Positions 1 to 13,388 are shown, counted from the first letter of the stretch. The stretch is DNA of 64,000 nt from Calliopsis andreniformis (GCF_051401765.1 NW_027480543.1:806001-870000); one strand, 5' to 3'. Numbers and translations: made by a program. Notes: generated by a model not told the origin, from the letters alone.

Positions 1-257
1 TGAGGATTGGGGATTGAGGATTGAGGATTGAGGATTGAGGATTGAAGATTGAGGATTGAGGATTGAGTATTGAGTATTGTGCATTGAGGATTGAACACTG
101 AATATTGATGATTGAAGATTGAGGATTGAGGATTGAGGGTTGAGGATCTAGGATTGGAGATTGATTATTGAGGATTGAAGATTGAGGATTGATGATTGAG
201 GATTGAGAATTGAGAGTTGAGGATGAGGACTGAGGGTAGAGGATTGAGGTTTGAGAA

Positions 258-680
258 ATGAGGATTGAGGTTTGAGGACTGCGGACTGAGGATTGAGGAT
301 CGAGAGTTGAGGATTGAGGATTGAGGATTGAGGATTGAGGATTGAGGATTGAGAATTGAGGATTGATGATTGAGGGCTGAAGATTGAATATTGAGGATTG
401 AAGATTGAGGATTGATGATTAAGGATTGAGGATGGAGGATGAGGGCTGAGGGTTAAGGATTGAAGTTTGAGGACTGAGGACTGAGGATTGAGGATTGAAA
501 ATTGAGGATTGAGGATGGAGGATTGAGGATTGAAAATTGAGTATTGAGGATTGAAGATTGAGGATTGAGGATTGACGATTGAGGATTGAGGATTGAAGAT
601 TGAGTATTGAGGATTGAAGATTGAGGATTGAGGATTGAGGATTGAGGATTGAGGATTGAAGATTGAGGATTGAGGATTGA
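258..680 (+). repeat. Duplicated block, 648-bp offset, copy 1
   Basis: The variant order matches 906-1328 unit for unit, including GGACTGCGGACTGAGG (271 pairs with 919) and GATTAAGGATTGAGGATGG (421 pairs with 1069). Outside these limits the two copies diverge within a few units. Confidence 0.8.
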
Positions 681-905
681 GAATTGAGGATGAGGACTGA
701 GGGTTAAGAATTGAGGTTTGAGAAATGAGGATTGAGGGTTGAGGATTGAGGGTTGAGGGTTGAGTATTGATGATTGGGTATTGAAGATTGAGTATTGATC
801 GCTGAGTATTGAGGATTGAGGATTGAGGATTGAAGATTGAATATTGAGGATTGAAGATTGACGATTGAGGATTGAGGGTTGAGGATGGAGGATGAGGGCT
901 GAGGG

Positions 906-1328
906 TTGAGGATTGAGGTTTGAGGACTGCGGACTGAGGATTGAGGATCGAGAGTTGTGGATTGAGGATTGAGGATTGAGGATTGAGGATTGAGGATTGA
1001 GAATTGAGGATTGATGATTGAGGGCTGAAGATTGAATATTGAGGATTGAAGATTGAGGATTGATGATTAAGGATTGAGGATGGAGGATGAGGGCTGAGGG
1101 TTAAGGATTGAAGTTTGAGGACTGAGGACTGAGGATTGAGGATTGAGAATTGAGGATTGAGGATGGAGGATTGAGGATTGAAAATTGAGTATTGAGGATT
1201 GAAGATTGAGGATTGAGGATTGACGATTGAGGATTGAGGATTGAAGATTGAGTATTGAGGATTGAAGATTGAGGATTGAGGATTGAGGATTGAGGATTGA
1301 GGATTGAAGATTGAGGATTGAGGATTGA
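906..1328 (+). repeat. Duplicated block, 648-bp offset, copy 2
   Basis: Partner of 258-680. A small difference is GAGTTGTGG near 955 where copy 1 has GAGTTGAGG. Confidence 0.8.
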
Positions 1329-1939
1329 GGATTGAGGATTGAGTATTGAGCATTGAGGATTGAAGATTGAATATTGAGGATTGAGGATTGAAGATTGAGG
1401 TTTGAGGATTGAGGATTGAGGACTGAGGGTTGAATATTGATGATTGAGGTCTGACGATTGAGGATTGAGTATTGAAAATTGAGGATTGAGGATTGAGGAT
1501 TGAGGATTGAGGATTGAGGATTGAAGATTGGATATTGAGGATTGAAGATTGAGGATTGAGGATTTAGGATTGAGGATTGATGATTGAAGATTGTGTATTG
1601 AGAATTGAAGATTGAGGATTGAGGATTGATTATTGAGGATTGAAGATTGAGGATTGGGGATTGAGGATTGAGGATTGAGAATTGAGAATGAGGACTGAGG
1701 GTTGAGGACTGAGGTTTGAGGAATGAGGATTGAGGGTTGAGGATTGAGGATTGAGGATTGAGGATTGAGGATTGAGGATTGAGGATTGGGGATTGAATAT
1801 TGAGTACTGAGGATTGAAGATTGAGGATTGAGGATTGAGGATTGAGGGTTGTGGATTGAAGATTGAGGTTTGGGGATTGAGGATTGGCGATTGAGGATTG
1901 AGTATTGAGAATTGAGGATTGATGGTTGAGTATTGAGGA

Positions 1940-1963
1940 TTCATGGCTGAGGGTTGTGTGTTG
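1940..1963 (+). repeat. TTCATGG landmark
   Basis: TTCATGGCTGAGGG followed by TTGTGTGTTG, not derived from the heptamer by single changes. On the - strand it supplies an ATG, so many spurious frames start here. No hairpin lies just upstream. Confidence 0.85.
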
Positions 1964-2521
1964 AATATTGAGGGTTGAGGATTGAGGATTGAGGATTGAG
2001 GATTGAGGATTGAAGATTGAGTATTGATGATTGAATATTGAGGATTGAGTATTGAGGTTTGAGGATTGAGGACGAGGACTGACGGTAGATGATTGAGGTT
2101 TGAGGATTGAGGACTGAGGATTGAGGACTGAGGATTGAGGATTGAGGATTGAGCATTGAGGATTGAAGATTGAAGACTGGGGATTGAGGATTGAAGATTG
2201 AGCATAAAGGATTGAAGATTGTGGATTGAGGATCTAGGATTGCAGATTGATTATTGAGGATTGAAGATTGACGATTGAGGATTGAGGATTGAGGATTGAG
2301 AATTGAGGATGAGGACTGAGGGTTGAGGATTGAGGTTTGAGGAATGAGGATTGAGGTTTGAGGATTGAGGATTGAGGATTGAGGATTGAGGATTGAGGAT
2401 TGAGGATTGAGGAATGGGGATTGAATATTGAGTACTGAGGATTGAAGATTGAGGATTGAGGATTGAGGGTTGAGGATGGAGGATGAGGGCTGAGGGTTGA
2501 GGATTGAGGTTTGGGTATTGA

Positions 2522-2539
2522 ATCCTGAGAATTCAGGAT
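2522..2539 (+). repeat. EcoRI hairpin, type A
   Basis: ATCCTGA and TCAGGAT are perfect 7-bp inverted arms around the loop GAAT, with EcoRI GAATTC at 2529-2534. The left arm is close to the heptamer in reverse orientation, the only inverted unit type in the array. AGGATATTC follows. Confidence 0.9.
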
Positions 2540-3599
2540 ATTCTATTGAGTATGGAGAATTGAGCATTGATGGTTGAGCACTGAGGACTGAGGATTGAGG
2601 ATTGAAGGTTGCGTATTGAGGATTCAGAATTGAGGTTTGAGGGCTGAGGATTGAGGATTGAAGATTGAGTATTGAGGATTGAAGATTGAGGATTGAGGAT
2701 TGAGGATTGAGGATTGAGGATGGTGTCTGAGGGTTGAGGATTGAAGTTTGAGGACTGAGGACTGAGGATTGAGGATTGAGAATTGAGGATTGAGGATTGA
2801 GGACTGAGGATTGAAAATTGAGTATTGAGGATAGAAGATTGAGGATTGAGGATTGACGATTGAGGATTGAGGATTGAAGATTGAGTATTGAGGATTGAAG
2901 ATTGAGGATTGAGGATTGAGGATTGAGGATTGAGTATTGAGGATTGAGGATTGAGGATTGAGGATTGAGCATTGAGGATTGAAGTCTGAATATTGATGAT
3001 TGAAGATTGAGGATTGAGGATTGATGGTTGTGGATTGAGGACGAGGACTGAGGGTTGAATATTGATGATTGAGGTCTGAGGATTGAGGACTGAGGATTGA
3101 AAATTGAGGATTGTGTATTGAGGATTGAGGATTGAGGATTGAAGACTGGATGTTAAGGATTGAAGATTGAGGGTTGAGGATTGAGGATTGAGGATTGATG
3201 ATTGAAGATTGTGTATTGAGAATTGAAGGTTGAGGATTGAGGATTGAGGATTGAGGATTCAAGATTGAGGATTGAGGATTGAGGACTGAGGATTGAGGAT
3301 TGAGGATTGAGGATTGAGGGTTGAGGATCTAGAATTGGAGATTGATTATTGTGGATTGAAGATTGGGGATTGAGGATTGAGGGTTGAGGATCTAGGATTG
3401 GAGATTGATTATTGAGGATTGAAGATTGAGGATTGATGATTGAGGATTGAGAATTGAGAATTGAGGATGAGGTCTGAGGGTTGCGGATTGAGGTTTGAGA
3501 AATGAGGATGAAGGATGAGGGCTGAGGGTTGAGGATTGAAGTTTGAGGACTGAGGACTGAGGATTGAGGATTGAGAATTGAGGATTGAGGATTGAGGAT

Positions 3600-4797
3600 T
3601 GAGGATTGAAAATTGAGTATTGAGGATTGAAGATTGAGGATTGAGAATTGACGATTGAGGATTGAGGATTGAGAATTGACGATTGAGGATTGAGGATTGA
3701 AGATTGAGTATTGAGGATTGATGGTTGAGGATTGAGGATTGAGGATTGAGGATTGAGGATTGAAGATTGAGAATTGAGGATTGAGGATGAGGGCTGAGGG
3801 TTGAGGATTGTGGTTTGCGGACTGAGGACTGAGGATTGAGGATCGAGAGTTGAGGATTGAGGATTGAGGATTGAGGATTGAGGATTGAGAACTGAGGATT
3901 GATGATTGAGGGTTGAAGATTGAATATTGAGGATTGAAGATTGAGTATTGATGATTAAGGATTGAGGATGGAGGATGAGGGCTGAGGGTTGAGGATTGAG
4001 GCTTGAGGACTGAGGACTGAGGATTGAGGATTGAGAATTGAGGATTGAGGGTTGAGGATTGAAGATTGGGGATTGAGGATTGAGGGTTGAAGATTGAACA
4101 TTGAGGATTGAAGATTGAGGATTGATGATTAAGGATTGAGGATGGAGGATGAGGGCTGAGGGTTGAGGATTGAAGTTTGAGGGCTGAGGACTGAGGATTG
4201 AGGATTGAGAATTGAGGATTGAGGATTGAGGACTGAGGATTGAAAATTGAGTATTGAGGATTGAAGATTGAGGATTGAGGATTGACGATTGAGGTTTGAG
4301 GATTGAAGATTGAGTATTGAGGATTGAAGATTGAGGATTGAGGATTGAGGATTGAGGATTGAGGATTGAAGATTGAAGATTGAGGATTGAGGATTGACGA
4401 TTGAGCATTGAGGATTGAAGATTGAGTATTCAGGATTGAAGATTGAGGATTGAGGATTGAGGATTGAGGATTGAGGATTGAGGATTGAGGATTGAAGATT
4501 GAGGATTGAGGATTGAGGATTGAGGATTGAGCATTGAGGATTGAAGATTGAATATTGATGATTGAAGATTGAGGATTGAGGATTGAGGGTTGTGGATTGA
4601 AGATTGAGGTTTGGGGATTGAGGATTGGCGATTGAGGATTGAGTATTGAGAATTGAGGATTGATGGTTGAGTATTGAGGATTCATGGCTGAGGGTTGTGT
4701 GTTGAATATTGAGGGTTGAGGATTGAGGATTGAGGATTGAGGATTGAGGATTGAAGATTGAGTATTGATGATTGAATATTGAGGATTGAGTATTGAG
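3600..4797 (+). repeat. Long-range duplicated block, 17294-bp offset, copy 1
   Basis: The variant order matches about 20894-22091. The TTCATGG marker at 4681 corresponds to 21975. The match stops near 4797, where this copy continues with GGTTTGAGGATTGAGGACG and the other does not. The left limit is approximate. Confidence 0.75.
4681..4704 (+). repeat. TTCATGG landmark
   Basis: Exact copy of 1940-1963, 2741 bp downstream. Confidence 0.85.
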
Positions 4798-5262
4798 GTT
4801 TGAGGATTGAGGACGAGGACTGACGGTAGATGATTGAGGTTTGAGGATTGAGGACTGAGGATTGAGGACTGAGGATTGAGGATTGAGGATTGAGCATTGA
4901 GGATTGAAGATTGAAGACTGGGGATTGAGGATTGAAGATTGAGCATAAAGGATTGAAGATTGTGGATTGAGGATCTAGGATTGCAGATTGATTATTGAGG
5001 ATTGAAGATTGAGGATTGAGGATTGAGGATTGAGGATTGAGAATTGAGGATGAGGACTGAGGGTTGAGGATTGAGGTTTGAGGAATGAGGATTGAGGTTT
5101 GAGGATTGAGGATTGAGGATTGAGGATTGAGGATTGAGGATTGAGGATTGAGGAATGGGGATTGAATATTGAGTACTGAGGATTGAAGATTGAGGATTGA
5201 GGATTGAGGGTTGAGGATGGAGGATGAGGGCTGAGGGTTGAGGATTGAGGTTTGGGTATTGA

Positions 5263-5280
5263 ATCCTGAGAATTCAGGAT
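5263..5280 (+). repeat. EcoRI hairpin, type A
   Basis: Perfect 7-bp arms; GAATTC at 5270-5275. Copy of 2522-2539 in the 2741-bp tandem. Confidence 0.9.
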
Positions 5281-7403
5281 ATTCTATTGAGTATGGAGAA
5301 TTGAGCATTGATGGTTGAGCACTGAGGACTGAGGATTGAGGATTGAAGGTTGCGTATTGAGGATTCAGAATTGAGGTTTGAGGGCTGAGGATTGAGGATT
5401 GAAGATTGAGTATTGCGGATTGAAGATTGAGGATTGAGGATTGAGGATTGAGGATTGAGGATGGTGTCTGAGGGTTGAGGATTGAAGTTTGAGGACTGAG
5501 GACTGAGGATTGAGGATTGAGAATTGAGGATTGAGGATTGAGGACTGAGGATTGAAAATTGAGTATTGAGGATAGAAGATTGAGGATTGAGGATTGACGA
5601 TTGAGGATTGAGGATTGAAGATTGAGTATTGAGGATTGAAGATTGAGGATTGAGGATTGAGGATTGAGGATTGAATATTGAGGATTGAGGATTGAGGATT
5701 GAGGATTGAGCATTGAGGATTGAAGTCTGAATATTGATGATTGAAGATTGAGGATTGAGGATTGATGGTTGTGGATTGAGGACGAGGACTGAGGGTTGAA
5801 TATTGATGATTGAGGTCTGAGGATTGAGGATTGAGGATTGAAAATTGAGGATTGAGTATTGAGGATTGAGGATAGAGGATTGAAGACTGGATGTTGAGGA
5901 TTGAAGATTGAGCGTTGAGGATTGAGGATTGAGGATTGATGATTGAAGATTGTGTATTGAGAATTGAAGGTTGAGGATTGAGGATTGAGGATTGAGGATT
6001 CAAGATTGAGGATTGAGGATTGAGGACTGAGGATTGAGGATTGAGGATTGAGGATTGAGGGTTGAGGATCTAGAGTTGGAGATTGATTATTGTGGATTGA
6101 AGATTGGGGATTGAGGATTGAGGGTTGAGGATCTAGGATTGGAGATTGATTATTGAGAATTGAAGATTGAGGATTGATGATTGAGGAGTGAGAATTGAGA
6201 ATTGAGGATGAGGTCTGAGGGTTGCGGATTGAGGTTTGAGAAATGAGGATGAAGGATGAGGGCTGAGGGTTGAGGATTGAAGTTTGAGGACTGAGGACTG
6301 AGGATTGAGGATTGAGAATTGAGAATTGAGGATTGAGGATTGAGGATTGAAAATTGAGTATTGAGGATTGAGGATTGAGGATTGAGAATTGACGATTGAG
6401 GATTGAGGATTGAAGATCGAGTATTGAGGATTGATGGTTGAGGATTGAGGATTGAGGATTGAGGATTGAGGATTGAAGATTGAGAATTGAGGATTGAGGA
6501 TGAGGGCTGAGGGTTGAGGATTGTGGTTTGCGGACTGAGGACTGAGGATTGAGGATCGAGAGTTGAGAATTGAGGATTGAGGATTGAGGATTGAGGATTG
6601 AGAACTGAGGATTGATGATTGAGGGTTGAAGATTGAATATTGAGGAATGAAGATTGAGTATTGTTGATTAAGAATTGAGGATGGAGGATGAGGGCTGAGG
6701 GTTGAGGATTGAGGTTTGAGGACTGAGGACTGAGGATAGAGGATTGAGAATTGAGGATTGAGTGTTGAGGATTGAAGATTGAGGAGTGGGTATTGAGGAC
6801 TGAAGAATGAGGATCGAGGATTGAGGGATGAGGATTGAGGATTGAATATTGAGTACTGAGGATTGAAGATTGACGATTGAGGATTGAGGATTGAGGATTG
6901 AGGATTGAAGATTGAGGATTGGGTATTGAGGACTGAACATTGAGGATTGAGGATTGAGGATTGAAGGTTGAATATTGATGAATGAAGATTAACTATTGAG
7001 GATTGAGGGTTGTGGATTGAGGACGAGTACTGAGGGTTGAATATTGGTGATTGAGGTCTGAGGATTGAGGATTGAGGATTGAAAATTGAGGATCGGGTAT
7101 TGAGGAATGAGGATTGAGGATTGAAGATTGAGTATTGAGGATTGAAGATTGAGAATTGAGGATTGAGGATTGAGGATTGATGATTGAAGATTGTGTATTG
7201 AAGATTGAAGATTGAGGATTGAGGATTGAGGATTGAGGATTGAGGATTCAGGATTGAAAATTGAGGATTGGGGATTGATGATTGACGGTTGAGGATTGAG
7301 TATTGGGGATTGAGAATTGAGGATTGAGGATTGAAATTGAGTATTGAGGATTGAATATTGAGGATTGAGATTTGATTATTGAATATTGTGGATTGAGTAT
7401 TGA

Positions 7404-7421
7404 ACCATTAGAATTCAGGAT
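7404..7421 (+). repeat. EcoRI hairpin relic, type B
   Basis: The left arm ACCATTA no longer pairs with TCAGGAT; GAATTC at 7411-7416 is intact. Confidence 0.85.
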
Positions 7422-7469
7422 ATTCTATTGAGTATTGAGAATTGAGGATTGATAGTTGAGTATTGAGTA

Positions 7470-7493
7470 TTCATGGCTGAGGGTTGTGTGTTG
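7470..7493 (+). repeat. TTCATGG landmark
   Basis: 59 bp after the GAATTC of the type B hairpin; preceded by GAGTATTC instead of GAGGATTC. Confidence 0.85.
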
Positions 7494-7982
7494 AATATTG
7501 AGGGTTGAGGATTGAGGATTGAAGATTGAAAATTGAGGATCGAGGATTGAGGAATGAGGATTGAGGATTGAAGATTGAGTATTGAGGATTGAAGATTGAG
7601 GATTGAGGATTGAGGATTAATGATTGAAGATTGAGGATTGGGTATTGAGGAAAGAACATTGAGGATTGAGGATTGAGGATTGAAGGTTGAATATTGATGA
7701 ATGAAGATTAACGATTGAGGATTGAGGGTTGTGGATTGAGGACGTGTACCGAGGGTTGAATATTGATGATTGAGGTCTGAGGATTGAGGATTGAGGATTG
7801 AAGATTGAGGATTGAGGATTGAGGATTCAGGATTGAAAATTGAGGATTGGGGATTGATGATTGACGGTTGAGGATTGAGTATTGGGGATTGAGAATTGAG
7901 GATTGAGGATTGAAATTGAGTATTGAGGATTGAATATTGAGGATTGAGATTTGGTTATTGAATATTGTGGATTGAGTATTGA

Positions 7983-8000
7983 ACCATTAGAATTCAGGAT
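7983..8000 (+). repeat. EcoRI hairpin relic, type B
   Basis: Left arm ACCATTA; GAATTC at 7990-7995. Second member of the 579-bp pair. Confidence 0.85.
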
Positions 8001-8048
8001 ATTCTATTGAGTATTGAGAATTGAGGATTGATAGTTGAGTATTGAGGA

Positions 8049-8072
8049 TTCATGGCTGAGGGTTGTGTGTTG
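8049..8072 (+). repeat. TTCATGG landmark
   Basis: 59 bp after the GAATTC at 7990. Confidence 0.85.
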
Positions 8073-9746
8073 AATATTGAGGGTTGAGGATTGAGGATTG
8101 AAGATTGAAAATTGAGGATCGAGGATTGAGGAATGAGGATTGAGGATTGAAGATTGAGTATTGAGGATTGAAGATTGAGGATTGAGGATTGAGGATTAAT
8201 GATTGAAGATTGAGGATTGGGTATTGAGGAAAGAACATTGAGGATTGATGATTGAGGATTGAGGATCTAGAATTGGAGATTGATTATTGAGGATTGAAGA
8301 TTGAGGATTGACGATTGAGGATTGAGAATTGAGAATTGAGGATGAGGACTGAGGGTTGAGGATTGAGGATTGAGGATTGAGGATTGAAAATTGAGTATTG
8401 AGGATTGAAGATTGTGGATTGAGGATTGACGATTGAGGATTGAGGATTGAAGATGGAATATTGATGATTGAAGATTGAGGATTGATGATTGAGGGTTGTG
8501 GATTGAGGACGAGGACTGAGGGTTGAATATTGATGATTGAGGTCTGAGGATTGAGGATTGAGGATTGAAAATTGAGGATTGAGAATTGAGGATGAGGACT
8601 GAGGGTTGAGGGTTGAGGTTTGAGGAATGAGGATTGAGGGTTGAGGTTTGAGGATTGAGGATTGAGGATTGAGGATTGAGGATTGAGTATTGGAGATTGA
8701 TTATTGATGCCTGAGGATTGAGGATTGAGGATTGAGGATTGAGGATTGGGGATTGAATATTGAGTACTGAGGATTGATGGTTGAGGATTGAGGATTGAGG
8801 ATTGAGGATTGAGGATTGAAGATTGAGAATTGAGGATTGAGGATGAGGGCTGAGGGTTGAGGATTGTGGTTTGCGGACTGAGGACTGAGGATTGAGGATC
8901 GAGAGTTGAGGATTGAGGATTGAGGATTGAGGATTGAGGATTGTGAACTGAGGATTGATGATTGAGGGTTGAAGATTGAATATTGAGGAATGAAGATTGA
9001 GTATTGTTGATTAAGAATTGAGGATGGAGGATGAGGGCTGAGGGTTGAGGATTGAGGTTTGAGGACTGAGGACTGAGGATAGAGGATTGAGAATTGAGGA
9101 TTGAGTGTTGAGGATTGAAGATTGAGGAGTGGGTATTGAGGACTGAAGAATGAGGATCGAGGATTGAGGGATGAGGATTGAGGATTGAATATTGAGTACT
9201 GAGGATTGAAGATTGACGATTGAGGATTGAGGATTGAGGATTGAGGATTGAAGATTGAGGATTGGGTATTGAGGACTGAACATTGAGGATTGAGGATTGA
9301 GGATTGAAGGTTGAATATTGATGAATGAAGATTAACTATTGAGGATTGAGGGTTGTGGATTGAGGACGAGTACTGAGGGTTGAATATTGGTGATTGAGGT
9401 CTGAGGATTGAGGATTGAGGATTGAAAATTGAGGATCGGGTATTGAGGAATGAGGATTGAGGATTGAAGATTGACTATTGAGGATTGAAGATTGAGAATT
9501 GAGGATTGAGGATTGAGGATTGATGATTGAAGATTGTGTATTGAAGATTGAAGATTGAGGATTGAGGATTGAGGATTGAGGATTGAGGATTCAGGATTGA
9601 AAATTGAGGATTGGGGATTGATGATTGACGGTTGAGGATTGAGTATTGGGGATTGAGAATTGAGGATTGAGGATTGAAATTGAGTATTGAGGATTGAATA
9701 TTGAGGATTGAGATTTGATTATTGAATTTTGTGGATTGAGTATTGA

Positions 9747-9764
9747 ACCATTAGAATTCAGGAT
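9747..9764 (+). repeat. EcoRI hairpin relic, type B
   Basis: Left arm ACCATTA; GAATTC at 9754-9759. Last landmark hairpin before an 8.6 kb gap. Confidence 0.85.
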
Positions 9765-9812
9765 ATTCTATTGAGTATTGAGAATTGAGGATTGATAGTT
9801 GAGTATTGAGGA

Positions 9813-9836
9813 TTCATGGCTGAGGGTTGTGTGTTG
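9813..9836 (+). repeat. TTCATGG landmark
   Basis: 59 bp after the GAATTC at 9754. Confidence 0.85.
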
Positions 9837-12816
9837 AATATTGAGGGTTGAGGATTGAGGATTGAAGATTGAAAATTGAGGATCGAGGATTGAGGAATGA
9901 GGATTGTGGATTGAAGATTGAGTATTGAGGATTGAAGATTGAGGATTGAGGATTGAGGATTAATGATTGAAGATTGAGGATTGGGTATTGAGGAAAGAAC
10001 ATTGAGGATTGAGGATTGAGGATTGAAGGTTGAATATTGATGAATGAAGATTAACGATTGAGGATTGAGGGTTGTGGATTGAGGACGTGTACCGAGGGTT
10101 GAATATTGATGATTGAGGTCTGAGGATTGAGGATTGAGGATTGAAGATTGAGGATTGAGGATTGAGGATTCAGGATTGAAAAATGAGGATTGGGGATTGA
10201 TGATTGACGGTTGAGGATTGAGTATTGGGGATTGAGAATTGAGGACTGAGGATTGAGGATTGAGGATTGAAGATTGAGGATCGAGGATTGAGGATTGAGG
10301 ATTTAGCATTGAGGATTGAAGATTGAATATTGATGATTGAAGATTGAGGATAGGGTATTTAGGACTGAACATTGAGGATTGAGGATTGAGGATTGAAGGT
10401 TGTATATTGATGAATGAAGATTAACTATTGAGGATTGAGGGTTGTGGATTGAGGACGAGGACTGAGGGTTGAATATTGATGATTGAGGTCTGAGGATTGA
10501 GGATTGAGGATAGAAAATTGAGGATTGAGGATTGAGGATTGAGGATTGAGGATTGAGGATTGAAGATTGGATATTGAGGATTGAAGATTGAGGATTGAGG
10601 ATTGAGGATTGAGGATTGAGAATTGAGGATGAGGACAGAGGGTTGAGAATTGAGGTTTGAGAAATGAGGATTGAGGATTGAGTACTGAGGATTGAAGATT
10701 GACGATTGAGGATTGAGGATTGAGGATTGAGGATTGAAGATTGAGGATTGGGTATTGAGGACTGAACATTGAGGATTGAGGATTGAGGATTGAAGGTTGA
10801 ATAATGATGAATGAAGATTAACTATTGGGGATTGAGGGTTGTGGATTGAGGACGAGTACTGAGGGTTGAATATTGATGATTGAGGTCTGAGGATTGAGGA
10901 TTGAGGATTGAAAATTGAGGATCGGGGATTGAGGAATGAGGATTGAGGACTGAAGATTGAGTATTGAGGATTGAAGATTGAGGATTGAGGATTGAGGATT
11001 GAGGATTGATGATTGAAGATTGTGTATTGAAGATAGAAGATTGAGGATTGAGGATTGAGGGTTGAGGATTGATGATCTAGGATTGGAGATTGATTATTGA
11101 GGATTGAAGATTGAGGATTGATGGCTGAGGATTGAGAGTTGAGAGTTGAGGATGAGGACTGAGGGTTGAGGATTGAGGTTTGAGAAATGAGGATTGAGGA
11201 TTGAGTATAGAGGATTGAAGATTGAGTATTGAGAATTGAGGAGTGAGGATTGAGGAATGAGGATTGAGGGTTGAAGATTGAGTATTGAGGATTGAAGATT
11301 GACGATTGAGGATTGAGGATTGAGGATTGAGGATTGAGGATTGAGGATTGAAGATTGAGGATTGGGTATTGAGGACTGAACATTGAGGATTGAGGATTGA
11401 GGATTGAAGGTTGAATATTGATGAATGAAGTTTAACGATTGAGGATTGAGGGTTGTGGATTGAGGACGAGGACTGAGGGTTGACTATTGATACTTGAGGT
11501 CTGAGGATTGAGGATTGAGGATTGCGAATTGAGGATTGAAGATTGAAGATTCAGGATTGGGTATTGAAGATTGTAGAATGAGGATTGAGGATTGAGGATT
11601 GAGGATTGAGGATTGAAAACTGAGTATTGAGGATTGAAGATTGAGGATTGAGGATTGAGGATTGAGGATTGAGGATTGAGGATTGAGGATTGAGGATTGA
11701 GGATTGAGGGTTGAGGATCTAGAATTGGAGATTGATTATTGTGGATTGAAGTTTGGGGATTGAGGATTGAGGGTTGAGGATCTAGGATTGGAGATTGATT
11801 ATTGAGGATTGAAGACTGAGGATTGATGATTGAGGATTGAGAATTGAGAATCGAGGATGAGGTCTGAGGGTTGAGGATTGAGGTTTGAGAAATGAGGATG
11901 AAGGATGAGGGCTGAGGATTGAGGATTGAAGTTTGAGGACTGAGGACTGAGGATTGAGGATTGAGAATTGAGGATTGAGGATTGAGGATTGAGGATTGAA
12001 AATTGAGTATTGAGGATTGAAGATTGAGGATTGAGGATTGACGATTGAGTATTGAGGATTGAAGATTGAGTATTGAGGGTTGAAGGTTGAGGATTGAGGA
12101 TTGAGGATTGATGATTGAAAATTGAGGATTGAGGATTGAGGATGAGGGCTGAGGGTTGAGGGTTGTGGTTTGAGGACTGAGGACTGAGGATTGAGGATCG
12201 AGAGTTGAGGATTGAGGATTGAGGATTGAGGATTGAGGATTGACGATTGAGGATTGAGGATTGAAGATGGAATATTGATGATTGAAGATTGAGGATTGAT
12301 GATTGAGGGTTGTGGATTGAGGACGAGGACTGAGGGTTGAATATTGATGATTGAGGTCTGAGGATTGAGGATTGAGGATTGAAAATTGAGGATTGAGAAT
12401 TGAGGATGAGGACTGAGGGTTGAGGGTTGAGGTTTGAGGAATGAGGATTGAGGGTTGAGGTTTGAGGATTGAGGATTGAGGATTGAGGATTGAGTATTGG
12501 AGATTGATTATTGATGCCTGAGGATTGAGGATTGAGGATTGAGGATGGATGATTGAGGGTTGAAGATTGAATATTGAGGATTGAGAATTGAGGATTGAGT
12601 GTTGAGGATTGAAGATTGAGGATTGGGTATTGAGGACTGAAGAATGAGGATCGAGGATTGAGGATTGAGGATTGAGGATTGAAGATTGAGTGCTGAGGAT
12701 TGAAGGTTGACGATTGAGGATTGAGGATTGAGGATTGAGGATTGAGTATTGAGGATTGAAGATTGAGTATTGAGAATTGAGGAGTGAGGATTGAGGATTG
12801 AGGATTGAGGATTGAG

Positions 12817-13388
12817 GATTGAATATTGAGTATTGAGGATTGAAGATTGACGATTGAGGATTGAGGATTGAGGATTGAGGATTGAGGTTTGAGGATTGAG
12901 GATTGAAGATTGATGATTGAGTATTGATGATTGAATACTGAGGATTGAGGATTGAGGTTTGAGGATTGAGGACGAGGACTGACGGTAGAGGATTGAGGTT
13001 TGAGGATTGAGGATTGAGGACTGAGGACTGAGGATTGAGGATTGAGGATTAAGCATTGAGGATTGAAGATTGAAGACTGGGGATTGAGGATTGATGATTG
13101 AGAATTAAGGATTGAAGATTGTGGATTGAGGATCTAGGATTGGAGATTGATTATTGAGGATTGAAGATTGAGGGTTGAGGATTGAGGATTGAGGATTGAG
13201 AATTGAGGATGAGGGTTGAGGTTTGAGGATTGTAGTTTGAGGACTGAGGACTGAGGATTGAGGATTGAGAATTGAGGATTGAGGATGGAGGATCGAGGAT
13301 TGAAAATTGAGTATTGAGGATTGAAGATTGAGGATTGAGGATTGACGATTGACGATTGAGGATTGAAGATTGAGTATTGAGGATTGAG
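12817..13388 (+). repeat. Duplicated block, 844-bp offset, copy 1
   Basis: About 570 bp matches 13661-14232, including GGACGAGGACTGACGG, the GATTAAGCATTG segment and the GATCTAGGATTGGAG motif. A third, less exact relative ends near 15831. Confidence 0.8.

Larger units (their letters stand above)
1824..4040 (+). repeat. Tandem higher-order repeat, 2741-bp offset, copy 1
   Basis: Aligned with 4565-6780, the hairpin (2522 to 5263), the TTCATGG marker (1940 to 4681) and the rare variants between them keep an exact 2741-bp offset to about 3.57 kb. Beyond that the copies differ by whole 7-bp units (for example near 3575 and 3675) and fade out near 4.04 kb. The right limit is approximate. Confidence 0.8.
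1..6423 (+). repeat. Satellite domain 1 (type A hairpins)
   Basis: This domain holds a 648-bp-offset duplication followed by a 2741-bp-offset tandem duplication. It carries two type A hairpins (left arm ATCCTGA) and two TTCATGG markers, and these never lie next to each other here. A relative of the later TTGATCACTG marker occurs once, as TTGATCGCTG at 795-804. The boundary near 6.4 kb is set by the start of the 2343-bp duplication and is approximate. Confidence 0.6.
4565..6780 (+). repeat. Tandem higher-order repeat, 2741-bp offset, copy 2
   Basis: Partner of 1824-4040. Single-base differences are few in the first 1.7 kb (for example TATTGCGG near 5413 against TATTGAGG), and whole-unit gains or losses appear in the last third. 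Confidence 0.75.
7211..7670 (+). repeat. 579-bp tandem unit, copy 1
   Basis: About 460 bp is repeated at 7790-8249 in almost identical form. Both carry the type B hairpin with arm ACCATTA, and a GAAATTGAGTATTG segment containing a 6-bp unit. Confidence 0.85.
6424..7902 (+). repeat. Duplicated block, 2343-bp offset, copy 1
   Basis: About 1.48 kb matches 8767-10245, including the type B hairpin (7404 to 9747) and the TTCATGG marker (7470 to 9813). It contains the first copy of a 579-bp tandem pair. Confidence 0.85.
7790..8249 (+). repeat. 579-bp tandem unit, copy 2
   Basis: Partner of 7211-7670. It diverges to the right where copy 1 continues into GAAGGTTGAATATTGATG. Confidence 0.85.
8767..10245 (+). 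repeat. Duplicated block, 2343-bp offset, copy 2
   Basis: Partner of 6424-7902, with only scattered substitutions such as GAATTTTG near 9725 for GAATATTG, and AAAAATGAGG near 10180 for AAAATTGAGG. Confidence 0.85.

Noticed and set aside
795..804. GATC-rich segments as a methylation or origin signal
   Set aside because: GATC occurs mainly in recurring variant units (GATCTAGG, GATCACTG, GATCGAGAG) explained by amplification; there is no clustering or origin-like neighbourhood.
2522..2539. Rho-independent terminator
   Set aside because: The stem is only 7 bp with few GC pairs, there is no following U tract, and it recurs 33 times with no gene upstream.
3153..4946. 597-codon open frame on the - strand
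   Set aside because: Its 2741-bp-offset counterpart is only 191 codons long (1630-2205) because of a single stop-creating variant. That length instability does not suggest a maintained gene.
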